A stretch of DNA of 64,000 nt, from the NCBI RefSeq assembly GCF_902497785.1, contig NZ_CABVHK010000025.1, positions 1-64,000 on the forward strand. Reading direction: 5' to 3'. Origin of the DNA: Pseudomonas fluorescens (GTDB lineage Bacteria; Pseudomonadota; Gammaproteobacteria; Pseudomonadales; Pseudomonadaceae). The notes beneath the pieces are model-generated. The model was not told the DNA's origin. It worked only from the letters and a program-made list of their open reading frames with translations, and did no database searches. The translations under genes and the position numbers were made by a program. Shown here piece by piece: positions 1-6,736 of this stretch. The stretch's first letter is position 1. Every line of letters begins with the position of its first letter.

Positions 1-299
1 CCGGACTTGAACTGCTCGACGCCGGTGTACGTCACCCCGTCCGTGGCACGTTCGATGGTGTGGTCGACGTAATACTCGACTTTGTCTTGCAGCGTGGCCA
101 CCGAATTGATGCCGGCGAACTCACGGCGCAACCGATGAGCTATAAGAGGTTTGAGCATCCAGCCGAAAGCTCCGGCGAAACGCGGGAAGCGGAAGTGGGT
201 GAGGATATCTAGAAACGCCTTGTCGCCGAGCAACCGTGCCAGCACTGCTGGGACTTCGCTATCGTCGTAAGGTCGGATGGCATCGAATTCGCCCATCAT
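1..299 (-). CDS. Glycerol-3-phosphate acyltransferase family protein (PlsC/PlsB-like), N-terminal part
   Basis: The first about 99 codons of a minus-strand gene are present and the rest lies off the left edge. The visible protein begins MMGEFDAIRPYDDSEVPAVL and continues with a basic, aromatic-rich segment (FRFPRFAGAFGW). I recognise this as the N-terminal region of the pseudomonad 1-acyl-sn-glycerol-3-phosphate acyltransferase-like proteins, which transfer acyl chains in phospholipid synthesis at the inner membrane. The catalytic HX4D motif would lie beyond the edge and cannot be checked. Two ATG codons are adjacent at 299 and 296 and either could be the start. The family call rests on resemblance to remembered sequences. 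Confidence 0.7.
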   Translation of the reverse strand, partial: MMGEFDAIRPYDDSEVPAVLARLLGDKAFLDILTHFRFPRFAGAFGWMLKPLIAHRLRREFAGINSVATLQDKVEYYVDHTIERATDGVTYTGVEQFKS

Positions 300-438
300 G
301 CTCTCTTGTTAGAAACGGCTAGGGTAAGTAAAGGTTTTGATCGAAAACCACTGGGGCACGGTCTGAAAAGTCAGCCAGACAAAAATAGCCCTGCAAATAG
401 ACCGGCGATTATACGCACAAGTCACCCGGGAGACCGTG

Positions 439-621
439 ATGCTGGAAACTGCGCACTATGAATGTCCGTATTGTGGTGAAGAGGTTGAGACGTCTGTGGA
501 TCTGTCAGGGGGTGATCAGACCTACATTGAGGATTGTCAGGTGTGTTGCAGGCCCATCACGTTTGTGTTGCAGGTTGACGGAAATGAATGGCATCTCGAA
601 GTTTTTAGCGAAAACGAGTGA
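439..621 (+). CDS. CPXCG motif-containing cysteine-rich protein
   Basis: A 60-residue protein with a CPYCG motif near the N-terminus and a second pair (CQVCC) about 24 residues later, which looks like a small zinc ribbon. This matches the short CPXCG cysteine-rich proteins common in gammaproteobacteria, whose function is unknown. An in-frame GTG lies one codon upstream at 436, but GGGAG at about 428-432 is better spaced for the ATG at 439. The next gene (DUF2007) starts 9 bases after the stop on the same strand, so the two are probably co-transcribed. Confidence 0.85.
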   Translation: MLETAHYECPYCGEEVETSVDLSGGDQTYIEDCQVCCRPITFVLQVDGNEWHLEVFSENE

Positions 622-630
622 GGGGCGTCT

Positions 631-891
631 ATGCAGCGAATCTATGAGCCGGAAAACCTGATGGAAGGCGAGCTGCTGCAAAGTATGCTGGCGAGCGAGG
701 GCGTCGAGGCCCATCTGGTGGGGCGTGATTTGCTCGGGGGCAGCGGGGAATTGCCGGTATTCGGCCTGCTGGGGTTATCGGTCGACAACGGCCAGGCCGA
801 CTACGCCCGGGAGTTGATCGACGCGTACAATGCCGCGTTGCCAATGCCTGGCGATGAGCCGGAAAGCTTTCCCGGCACGCTGGTCTGTTAG
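631..891 (+). CDS. DUF2007 domain-containing protein
   Basis: An 86-residue protein beginning MQRIYEPENLMEGELLQSML, followed by the short ferredoxin-like fold region typical of DUF2007 (EGELLQSMLASEGVEAHLVG, then a VDNGQADYARELI segment). The family is loosely called putative signal-transducing and is related to PII-like small domains, but no function is established. It has no signal peptide or membrane segment, so it should be cytoplasmic. It lies 9 bases behind the Cys-rich gene and 35 bases ahead of the yedK-like gene, which suggests one transcription unit. Confidence 0.85.
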   Translation: MQRIYEPENLMEGELLQSMLASEGVEAHLVGRDLLGGSGELPVFGLLGLSVDNGQADYARELIDAYNAALPMPGDEPESFPGTLVC

Positions 892-926
892 GCTGGTGGT
901 CGTTTTATCAAGAGTCGTGTTGCCCC

Positions 927-1550
927 ATGTGTGGACGTTATGCCCTGTTTCGCTGGAACCCCGCCTTCGCGGCTCTGCCCGGCTTCCCTGCCGATCAGCA
1001 GGCCCAGTGGAATATTTCTCCCAATGATTCGGTGCTGATGCTGCGCGCAGGCGCCACTGGCCAGCGTGAACTGGCCCGCGCGCGCTGGGGCCTGACGCCG
1101 CCGTGGCTGACCGACTTGTCCCGCACCCCGGCCCATGCCCGAGCCGAAACCGTGGCGGAACAACCGATGTTCCGTCAGGCCCTGCGCGAGCGCCGCTGTC
1201 TGCTGCCGGCCAATGGTTTTTACGAGTGGCGCGGCACCACCCGCAAACGCCCGTACTGGCTGACACCGGGGGAGGGCTCGGCGTTGTTCTTTGCGGCGAT
1301 CTGGGAAGCCTATCCGGTGCAGGAGCAGGTGTGGCTGAGTACGGCAGTGATCACCCAACCGGCGGCCAGTCAGCGCCGACCGTTGATTCTCGATGCGGCG
1401 GGCCAGGAAGCATGGCTGGATCCCGAGACGCCGTTGCATGTGCTGCAGGGGTTGCTCGCCAGTGAACCCGCAGCATTGCGCGAACGGGTATTGGCGAATC
1501 TGGTGAATGATCCGAAGTTAAATGCGCCGGAGTGTCTGACCCCGGGTTGA
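927..1550 (+). CDS. yedK: SOS response-associated peptidase family protein (YedK/HMCES, SRAP)
   Basis: A 207-residue SRAP-domain protein starting MCGRYALF. Cys2 becomes the N-terminal residue after Met removal and, in characterised YedK/HMCES, forms a thiazolidine crosslink to abasic sites in single-stranded DNA, shielding them from breakage. Other family signatures are present: a PxxR/AR(A)ET stretch (RTPAHARAETVAE), RRCLLPANGFYEW, which carries the conserved active-site region with its glutamate, and a late VTQPA-like strand (VITQPAAS). Length matches the family. I see no LexA box in the short upstream gap. Confidence 0.92.
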   Translation: MCGRYALFRWNPAFAALPGFPADQQAQWNISPNDSVLMLRAGATGQRELARARWGLTPPWLTDLSRTPAHARAETVAEQPMFRQALRERRCLLPANGFYEWRGTTRKRPYWLTPGEGSALFFAAIWEAYPVQEQVWLSTAVITQPAASQRRPLILDAAGQEAWLDPETPLHVLQGLLASEPAALRERVLANLVNDPKLNAPECLTPG

Positions 1551-1564
1551 TCTGTTGTCTCGGC

Positions 1565-1652
1565 TGGCCACTTCGCGAGCAGGCTCGCTCCCACAGGGAT
1601 CAGTGAGCGCCACAGATTCAATGTGGGAGCGAGCCTGCTCGCGAAGTGGCCA
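1565..1652. repeat. REPIN, type A (inverted pair of REP palindromes)
   Basis: Two 31-base arms in inverted orientation, 1565-1595 and 1622-1652, separated by 26 bases. Each carries the REP core GCGAGCAGGCTCGCTCCCAC and the whole element can fold as one long hairpin. It occupies most of the 265-base gap between the yedK-like gene and the M48 protease. REPINs of this kind are dispersed by RAYT transposases in fluorescent pseudomonads, and none is encoded in this window. Confidence 0.93.
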
Positions 1653-1815
1653 GTACAGGCAACTTCCACCCCCAGACAAAACAGAATTGCCCTGCAAATA
1701 ATTTTCCTGCACACACGGGAGCTTTCTCTGAAATGAACGTCTGAATATCAGTTGTATCTGGCGCCGATACCATTCCGCGCCTAGGATACCCGACAGGTTT
1801 TCAGGGAGTTTTTTG

Positions 1816-2634
1816 ATGAACAAGCGATTGGTTTTGTGTGCTCTGAGCGCGGGTCTGCTGCTCGCCGGTTGTCAGTCGGTCAACACCACCAGCGGCGGCG
1901 CCGTCGGTGTCGAGCGCAAACAGTACATGTTCAGCATGTTGTCCACGGACGAGGTCAATCAGATGTACGCCCAGTCTTATCAAAAGACTGTGGGTGAGGC
2001 GACCAGCAAAGGCGTGCTGGACAAGACCAGTAACGATGCCAAGCGCGTTCAGGCCATCTCGAACCGATTGATTGCCCAGGCCCCGATCTTCCGTCCGGAC
2101 TCCGCGCAGTGGAAGTGGGAAGTCAACCTGATCAAGAGTGACGAGTTGAACGCCAACTGCGGCCCCGGCGGCAAAATCATTTTCTACACCGGCCTGATCG
2201 ACAGCCTCAAGCTGACCGACGATGAGATCGCGGCGATCCTTGGCCACGAAATCGCCCATGCCCTGCGCGAGCACGGTCGTGAAGCGATGTCCAAGGCGTA
2301 CGGTATCGAAATGGCCAAGCAGGGCGCGGGTGCGTTGTTCGGTCTGGGGCAGGACAGCCTGGCGCTGGCGGACACCGTGGCCAACTACGGCATGACGTTG
2401 CCGAACAGCCGTTCCAACGAAAACGAGGCAGACTTGATCGGCCTGGAACTGGCGGCACGCGCCGGTTACAACCCGAACGCCGCGATCACTTTGTGGAACA
2501 AGATGAGCAAGGCCTCGGAAGGTTCACCGCCGGAATTCATGAGCACTCACCCGGCGTCGGCCAGCCGGATTGCTTCGTTGCAGGCGGCGATTCCGAAGGT
2601 AATGCCGTTGTACGAGAAAGCGCCGAAATCCTGA
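1816..2634 (+). CDS. M48 family zinc metallopeptidase, lipoprotein
   Basis: A 272-residue protein with a lipoprotein signal (MNKRLVLCALSAGLLLAGCQ, lipidated Cys19) and an M48 catalytic region. It has HEIAH at residues 144-148, the two His being zinc ligands and the Glu catalytic, and the third ligand in NENEADLIG (about Glu204). It resembles LoiP/YcaL-type periplasmic proteases of outer-membrane quality control, anchored to an envelope membrane. A TTG codon lies directly before the ATG at 1816, but ATG is the better start, with AGGGAG at 1803-1808. REPINs flank the gene on both sides. Confidence 0.9.
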   Translation: MNKRLVLCALSAGLLLAGCQSVNTTSGGAVGVERKQYMFSMLSTDEVNQMYAQSYQKTVGEATSKGVLDKTSNDAKRVQAISNRLIAQAPIFRPDSAQWKWEVNLIKSDELNANCGPGGKIIFYTGLIDSLKLTDDEIAAILGHEIAHALREHGREAMSKAYGIEMAKQGAGALFGLGQDSLALADTVANYGMTLPNSRSNENEADLIGLELAARAGYNPNAAITLWNKMSKASEGSPPEFMSTHPASASRIASLQAAIPKVMPLYEKAPKS

Positions 2635-2660
2635 TAGTCGTGCGGCGAGGCTGCTGTCGC

Positions 2661-2726
2661 CTTCGCGAGCAGGCTCGCTCCCACATTGGAATGCGATCAA
2701 CTGTGGGAGCGAGCCTGCTCGCGAAG
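2661..2726. repeat. REPIN, type A
   Basis: Inverted 25-base arms at 2661-2685 and 2702-2726 with only 16 bases between them. The core is the same GCGAGCAGGCTCGCTCCCAC as in the copy at 1565. It lies between the convergent M48 protease and GDT1-family transporter genes, where such elements often act as mRNA-stabilising or terminating structures. Confidence 0.93.
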
Positions 2727-2756
2727 AACGATAACGCGGTCTACGGACTTACCGCT

Positions 2757-3341
2757 TTAAACCCATCCACTGCTCTGCATCGCCTTGTACACCGCGACAA
2801 TCGCCAGGATCAGGAACGCCGACGCCGCGAGGCGACGGATCAACGTCAATGGCAATTTATCCGCCGCAAAATTTCCCGCCAAAACCACCGGCACGTTGGC
2901 AATCAACATGCCCACGGTGGTGCCGATGATCACCAGCCACAACTCCGGGTATTGCGCCGCCAGCATGACAGTGGCGACTTGGGTCTTGTCGCCCATTTCC
3001 GCGAGGAAGAACGCGATCAACGTGGTCAGGAACGGTCCGTACTTGCGGGCGGTACTGGCTTCGTCATCATCCATCTTGTCCGGCACCAGGGTCCACAACG
3101 CCGTGGCGGCGAAGCTCGCTGCGAGGATCCAGTGCAACAGCGCATCCGAGAAGAAACCGCCGACCCAGGCACCTACCGCACCGGCTGCCGCGTGGTTGGC
3201 CAGCGTCGCGGCAACGATGCCGGCGATGATCGGCCAGGGTTTGCGAAAGCGGGCAGCCAGAATGAGCGCGAGCAGTTGCGTCTTGTCGCCGATTTCGGCC
3301 AAGGCAACGATTGCGGTGGGAACGAGCAGTGAATCCAGCAT
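2757..3341 (-). CDS. TMEM165/GDT1 (UPF0016) family membrane transporter
   Basis: A 194-residue polytopic membrane protein made of two homologous halves. Each half carries the family signature E-x-G-D-K-T: EIGDKT near residue 16 and EMGDKT in the second half. GDT1-family proteins export Mn2+ or move Ca2+/Mn2+ against protons, and the acidic motifs form the cation site. I chose ATG at 3341 because TAGGA (3350-3355) is well placed and MLDSLLVPTAI begins the first helix; an upstream in-frame ATG at 3371 lies inside the regulatory hairpin. The leader carries a yybP-ykoY-type manganese riboswitch, supporting a role in manganese homeostasis. Confidence 0.9.
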   Translation of the reverse strand: MLDSLLVPTAIVALAEIGDKTQLLALILAARFRKPWPIIAGIVAATLANHAAAGAVGAWVGGFFSDALLHWILAASFAATALWTLVPDKMDDDEASTARKYGPFLTTLIAFFLAEMGDKTQVATVMLAAQYPELWLVIIGTTVGMLIANVPVVLAGNFAADKLPLTLIRRLAASAFLILAIVAVYKAMQSSGWV

Positions 3342-3356
3342 CAGGGGTTTTCCTAA

Positions 3357-3400
3357 GGGGCGGGTCGACACGGCTATGACACGTACAGCCTTCCCGCCCC
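3357..3400 (-). promoter_or_regulatory. Expression-platform hairpin next to the Shine-Dalgarno of the GDT1 gene
   Basis: On the minus strand, GGGGCGGG (from 3400 down to 3393) pairs perfectly with CCCGCCCC (3364 to 3357), giving an 8-bp GC stem. It ends three bases before the TAGGA ribosome-binding site of the gene starting at 3341. The hairpin lies between the riboswitch aptamer and the start codon, so it is positioned to gate translation or transcript elongation. There is no U-run after it, which favours translational control. The regulatory role is inferred from position. Confidence 0.6.
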
Positions 3401-3413
3401 GGGTAAGGTGTTC

Positions 3414-3548
3414 GTGTCATAGGTCTTGTCAAACCCTGCGATCCGTCTGATGCGGACGCTGGGGTCGCATACGCCATGGTCTGAGGACCAAGTATGTTGA
3501 CGTATGCCGGACGAGCATGGCGCTCGTGGGAGACTACTCCCCTAGGAC
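3414..3548 (-). ncRNA. yybP-ykoY manganese riboswitch aptamer
   Basis: Read on the minus strand, the leader has the conserved pieces of this riboswitch in order: GGGGAGTAG (about 3544-3534), then CGTCAACA (3502-3495), then ACAAGACCTATGAC (about 3429-3416). In known members the first and last segments pair and dock to bind Mn2+ and Mg2+, with CGUCAACA in the L3/L1 docking region. The variable helices between them differ from other species, as expected. It lies upstream of a GDT1-family Mn transporter, one of the families this class commonly controls. Exact ends are approximate. Confidence 0.85.
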
Positions 3549-3605
3549 GGTGCGGATTCTGCCTAGGCAAAACCGATTGGGCAAGCCTCTTTTTTAAAAG
3601 AAGTT

Positions 3606-4604
3606 TCAGCCGCGTTTGGCTCGATAGATTCTGAAACCCTGTCCTTCAGCCTTGATCGCGCACACGCCGAGGTGTTCTTCGATCAACGGTTGGTACTTCA
3701 GGAAGCTATTGGCGACCAGGCGCAGTTCGCCGCCGTTTTTCAGATGTTTGGCCGCTTTTCGCAGCAGGTTTTCCGTGGCGAAGTAATCGGTGTGCACGCC
3801 GACATGGAACGGCGGGTTGCTCAAAATCGCACTCAGACCCATCGGTGCCGCGTCGATTCCGTCACCGGTGATCACCTCAGCCTCCAGGCCGTTGGCGGCC
3901 AGCGTCAAACGACTGCTGGCAGCGGCAAAGGCATCGACGTCGAGCAACGTCACCTGATTGTGTGGATAACGACGCTTGACCGCCGCCCCCAACACACCCG
4001 CACCGCATCCAAAATCGAGCAAATGACCGCTCGGCAATTTGTCCAGGTGTTCCAGTAACAACGCACTGCCGCGATCCAGCCGGCCATGGCTGAACACGCC
4101 CGGCAGGCTGATGACTTTCAGCGGCCCTTCGGCCAGCGGCAGTTCATAGGTCTGGGCCAGGCTTTCCAGGGATTTGGCTTGCGGCGCATCGGCCACGGTC
4201 ACTTGCCAGAGTTGGCAATGCCGCGCGCTGTCGAGCTTGCGCGGTTTGCCGAACGGGTTCAATTGCTTGGCCGCGCCTTCGATACCGCTGCGTTTTTCGC
4301 CGACCAGATACAGCTCGCGCCCGGCCAGGCGTGAAGCGAGGGCGTTGAGGATGTAGTCGGTCAGGTCCTTGGACTTGGGCAGAAATACCACCGCCGTATC
4401 GAACCCACGCTCGGGCGCTGTCACACCGAAATGGCTACGTTCGGTGAAACGCGCATCGAGCGCAGCCTGGTCGCCGGCATGCCAGCACCAGCCGTGGGCA
4501 TCGGGCAGGCGACCGAGCAAATCATCGGCGGGCAAGCCGGCCAGCAACACCGAACCCTGGAATAACTCGGCCTGACGAAGCAGTACTTCACTGCGCGGAT
4601 CCAT
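3606..4604 (-). CDS. rsmC: 16S rRNA (guanine(1207)-N2)-methyltransferase RsmC
   Basis: A 332-residue SAM-dependent methyltransferase. The N-terminal half is the degenerate, non-catalytic methyltransferase-like domain typical of RsmC. The C-terminal half has the SAM-binding LDFGCGAGVLG and the catalytic LSNPPFHVGVHTDY, whose NPPF motif is diagnostic of N-methylation of guanine. RsmC methylates G1207 in helix 34 of 16S rRNA on the 30S subunit. The gene ends about 58 bases before the riboswitch core of the next gene on the same strand. The start at 4604 gives MDPRSEVLLRQAELF, which fits the family. Confidence 0.92.
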   Translation of the reverse strand: MDPRSEVLLRQAELFQGSVLLAGLPADDLLGRLPDAHGWCWHAGDQAALDARFTERSHFGVTAPERGFDTAVVFLPKSKDLTDYILNALASRLAGRELYLVGEKRSGIEGAAKQLNPFGKPRKLDSARHCQLWQVTVADAPQAKSLESLAQTYELPLAEGPLKVISLPGVFSHGRLDRGSALLLEHLDKLPSGHLLDFGCGAGVLGAAVKRRYPHNQVTLLDVDAFAAASSRLTLAANGLEAEVITGDGIDAAPMGLSAILSNPPFHVGVHTDYFATENLLRKAAKHLKNGGELRLVANSFLKYQPLIEEHLGVCAIKAEGQGFRIYRAKRG

Positions 4605-4637
4605 ACTCTGCTCCTGTGAAAAAAGTGCCGCAGTTTA

Positions 4638-5603
4638 TCAACTGACGACCCGCAGCGCCTTACCGCTGAAATATCCCCGCGCGTTTTCGGTCAATTGGCC
4701 AACGATCCGCTGCCGCGCCTCGCGACTGCCCCAGGCGTTGTGCGGCGTGACGATCAGCCGTGGAATGTCAGCAGCGAGCAAGGGGTTGCCGGCGGTCGGT
4801 GGTTCGACGCTCAGCACGTCAGTGGCCGCGCCGCCCAGGTGACCACTGCGCAAGGCGTCGGCCAGCGCCTGTTCGTCGATCAAGCCACCACGTGCGGTGT
4901 TGACCACGAACGCACCCGGCTTCATCGAGGCCAGTTCGCCGGCGCCGATGAAGTGGCGGGTGTGTTCGTTGAGCGGGCAGTGCAGCGTCAGCGCATCGAT
5001 TTGCGGCAGCAGTTCAGCCAGCGGCAGGCGGTCCGGGCGGGCAGGGCGCCCCGGAATCTGCCCGAGCAGCACGTGCATGCCGAACGCTTCGGCGAGGCGC
5101 GCCACCGCGCCGCCCAGTTCGCCGTGCCCGAGCAGGCCGAGGGTTTTGCCTTGCAGTTCGGTGATCGGGTAATCCAGCAGGCAGAATTGTTTTGCCTGTT
5201 GCCAGCGACCTTCGCCAACCGCTTTTTGATAGTCGGCGAGGCGAGTCGCGAGGTTGAGCAGCAACATGATCGTGTGCTGCGCCACCGACGGCGTGCCGTA
5301 ACCCTGGCAATTGCACACGGTCACGCCGTGGGCCCGGGCTGCAGCGAGGTCGACGTTGTTGGTGCCGGTGGCGGTGATCAGGATCAGCTTCAGATCAGGG
5401 CTGGCGGCGATGGCAGCGGCATCGATCAGGATCTTGTTGCTGATGGCGACGGTGGCGCCCTTGAGGCGTTCGATCACCTGATCGGGCGTGGTCTGCGCGA
5501 ACAGTTGCAGATCGTCGAAGCAATCACGCAATGGACTGAGGTCGAGATCGCCAAGGTCCAGCGATGGATGGTCGAGAAAAACGGCGCGGCGAGAGTTCGT
5601 CAT
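4638..5603 (-). CDS. D-2-hydroxyacid dehydrogenase (glycerate dehydrogenase / hydroxypyruvate reductase type)
   Basis: A 321-residue NAD(P)-dependent D-2-hydroxyacid dehydrogenase. The Rossmann motif is GLLGHGELGGAVARL and the catalytic set is complete: Arg in NTARGGLIDEQAL, Glu in DVLSVEPP and His in TPHNAWGS. The closest pattern I know is HprA/GyaR-like glycerate dehydrogenase, which interconverts hydroxypyruvate and D-glycerate, but 2-ketogluconate or glyoxylate reduction cannot be excluded from sequence. The open frame runs further upstream into a REPIN; I chose ATG at 5603 (MTNSRRAVFLDHP) because the domain begins there and the upstream residues are REP-derived. Confidence 0.85.
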   Translation of the reverse strand: MTNSRRAVFLDHPSLDLGDLDLSPLRDCFDDLQLFAQTTPDQVIERLKGATVAISNKILIDAAAIAASPDLKLILITATGTNNVDLAAARAHGVTVCNCQGYGTPSVAQHTIMLLLNLATRLADYQKAVGEGRWQQAKQFCLLDYPITELQGKTLGLLGHGELGGAVARLAEAFGMHVLLGQIPGRPARPDRLPLAELLPQIDALTLHCPLNEHTRHFIGAGELASMKPGAFVVNTARGGLIDEQALADALRSGHLGGAATDVLSVEPPTAGNPLLAADIPRLIVTPHNAWGSREARQRIVGQLTENARGYFSGKALRVVS

Positions 5604-5698
5604 CAACTGTACCTTTTGTGCATTGAACTGAAGGCGTAATCTGCCGAGCCTACCAGATAGAAACAAATGGTTACTTGATACCGAATCAACAACGAACC

Positions 5699-5786
5699 TG
5701 TGGGAGCGAGCCTGCTCGCGAATGCGGTGTGTGAGGAAAAAACAATCCGGCTGACACACCTTTTTCGCGAGCAGGCTCGCTCCCAC
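5699..5786. repeat. REPIN, type A
   Basis: Inverted arms at 5699-5722 and 5764-5786 with the core GCGAGCAGGCTCGCTCCCAC. It sits in the divergent gap between the hydroxyacid dehydrogenase and the LysE exporter, about 60 bases upstream of the exporter start, so the promoter of that gene must overlap it or lie within it. Confidence 0.92.
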
Positions 5787-5847
5787 CAGGTTTTCAGTGA
5801 ACCTGATGAATTCATTTCAACCGAGCACCCCCAAAGGAGCCCCCCCG

Positions 5848-6477
5848 ATGTACTGGACAGAGTTCTTGACCGTTGCCCTGATTCACCTGCTGGCCGTCGC
5901 CAGCCCCGGCCCGGACTTTGCCGTGGTGGTGCGTGAGAGCGTGACCCACGGTCGTCGCGCCGGCACCTGGACAGCGCTGGGTGTGGGCACGGCGATTTTC
6001 CTGCACGTCGGTTATTCACTGCTTGGCATTGGCCTGATCGTGTCGCAGTCGATCGTGCTGTTCAATGCGTTGAAATGGGCCGCCGCCGCTTACTTGCTGT
6101 ACATCGGCTTCAAGGCCCTGCGGGCGCAACCGGCCAAACCCCTGGCTGACGATCTGCACAAGGAACCCGGTGAGCGCACGGCTCGCGGGGCTTTCACTTC
6201 GGGTTTCGTGACCAACGGCCTGAACCCCAAAGCCACGTTGTTCTTCCTGTCGTTGTTCACCGTGGTGATCAATCCGCATACGCCGTTGGCGGTTCAGGCC
6301 GGCTATGGGGTTTACCTCGCGGCAGCGACGGCGTTCTGGTTTTGCCTGGTGGCGATGCTGTTCAGTCAGCAACGCGTGCGCGCCGGTTTCGCCCGCATGG
6401 GCCACTGGTTCGACCGGACCATGGGCGTCGTGCTGATTGCCATCGGCGTAAAACTCGCGTTCACCGAGATGCATTGA
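5848..6477 (+). CDS. LysE/RhtB family amino-acid exporter
   Basis: A 209-residue membrane protein with about six hydrophobic segments. The first contains the LysE-family signature ASPGPDF (in HLLAVASPGPDFAVVV), and SGFVTNGLNPKATLFFLSLF follows in the middle, the second conserved block. Such proteins export amino acids (lysine, arginine, threonine, homoserine lactone or leucine) across the inner membrane; the substrate cannot be told here. I chose ATG at 5848 because AAAGGAG at 5833-5839 is well placed and the first helix starts directly after it. An upstream in-frame ATG has no good ribosome-binding site. Confidence 0.9.
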   Translation: MYWTEFLTVALIHLLAVASPGPDFAVVVRESVTHGRRAGTWTALGVGTAIFLHVGYSLLGIGLIVSQSIVLFNALKWAAAAYLLYIGFKALRAQPAKPLADDLHKEPGERTARGAFTSGFVTNGLNPKATLFFLSLFTVVINPHTPLAVQAGYGVYLAAATAFWFCLVAMLFSQQRVRAGFARMGHWFDRTMGVVLIAIGVKLAFTEMH

Positions 6478-6493
6478 TCAAACCCCCCAATGC

Positions 6494-6591
6494 GTAGGAG
6501 CTGCCGAAGGCTGCGATCTTTTGATCTTTTGATCTTTCGTGATTTCAGAGGCGGCGAAGATCAAAAGATCGCAGCCTGCGGCAGCTCCTAC
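6494..6591. repeat. REPIN, type B
   Basis: An inverted pair of a second REP type: GTAGGAGCTGCCGAAGGCTG at the left and its complement ending in CAGCTCCTAC at the right. Both arms extend inward through GCGATCTTTTGATC. The central spacer repeats GATCTTTT two to three times. It lies between the LysE exporter and the acyl-CoA ligase; the rest of that 259-base gap (6592-6736) shows no gene. Confidence 0.93.
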
Positions 6592-6736
6592 GGGGTCGGG
6601 AGACAGGTGAGATGCTGGCGCAACGCTAGCATTTGTTGAATGTTGCAAATCATTCCTTCGGCTGATTTGGTTGTCATGGAAGGGCACTAGAGTGCTGACT
6701 TTCAGTCACGACCGTGCAGTCAGAAAAGGGATTCTT

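Noticed and set aside
436..438. GTG at 436 as start of the Cys-rich gene
   Set aside because: Only 3 bases would separate it from GGGAG; the ATG at 439 has normal spacing.
2493..3332. A plus-strand frame of 279 codons through a REPIN and the GDT1 gene
   Set aside because: It begins inside the M48 protease gene, crosses a REPIN and then runs antisense to the GDT1-family gene. No ribosome-binding site and no domain.
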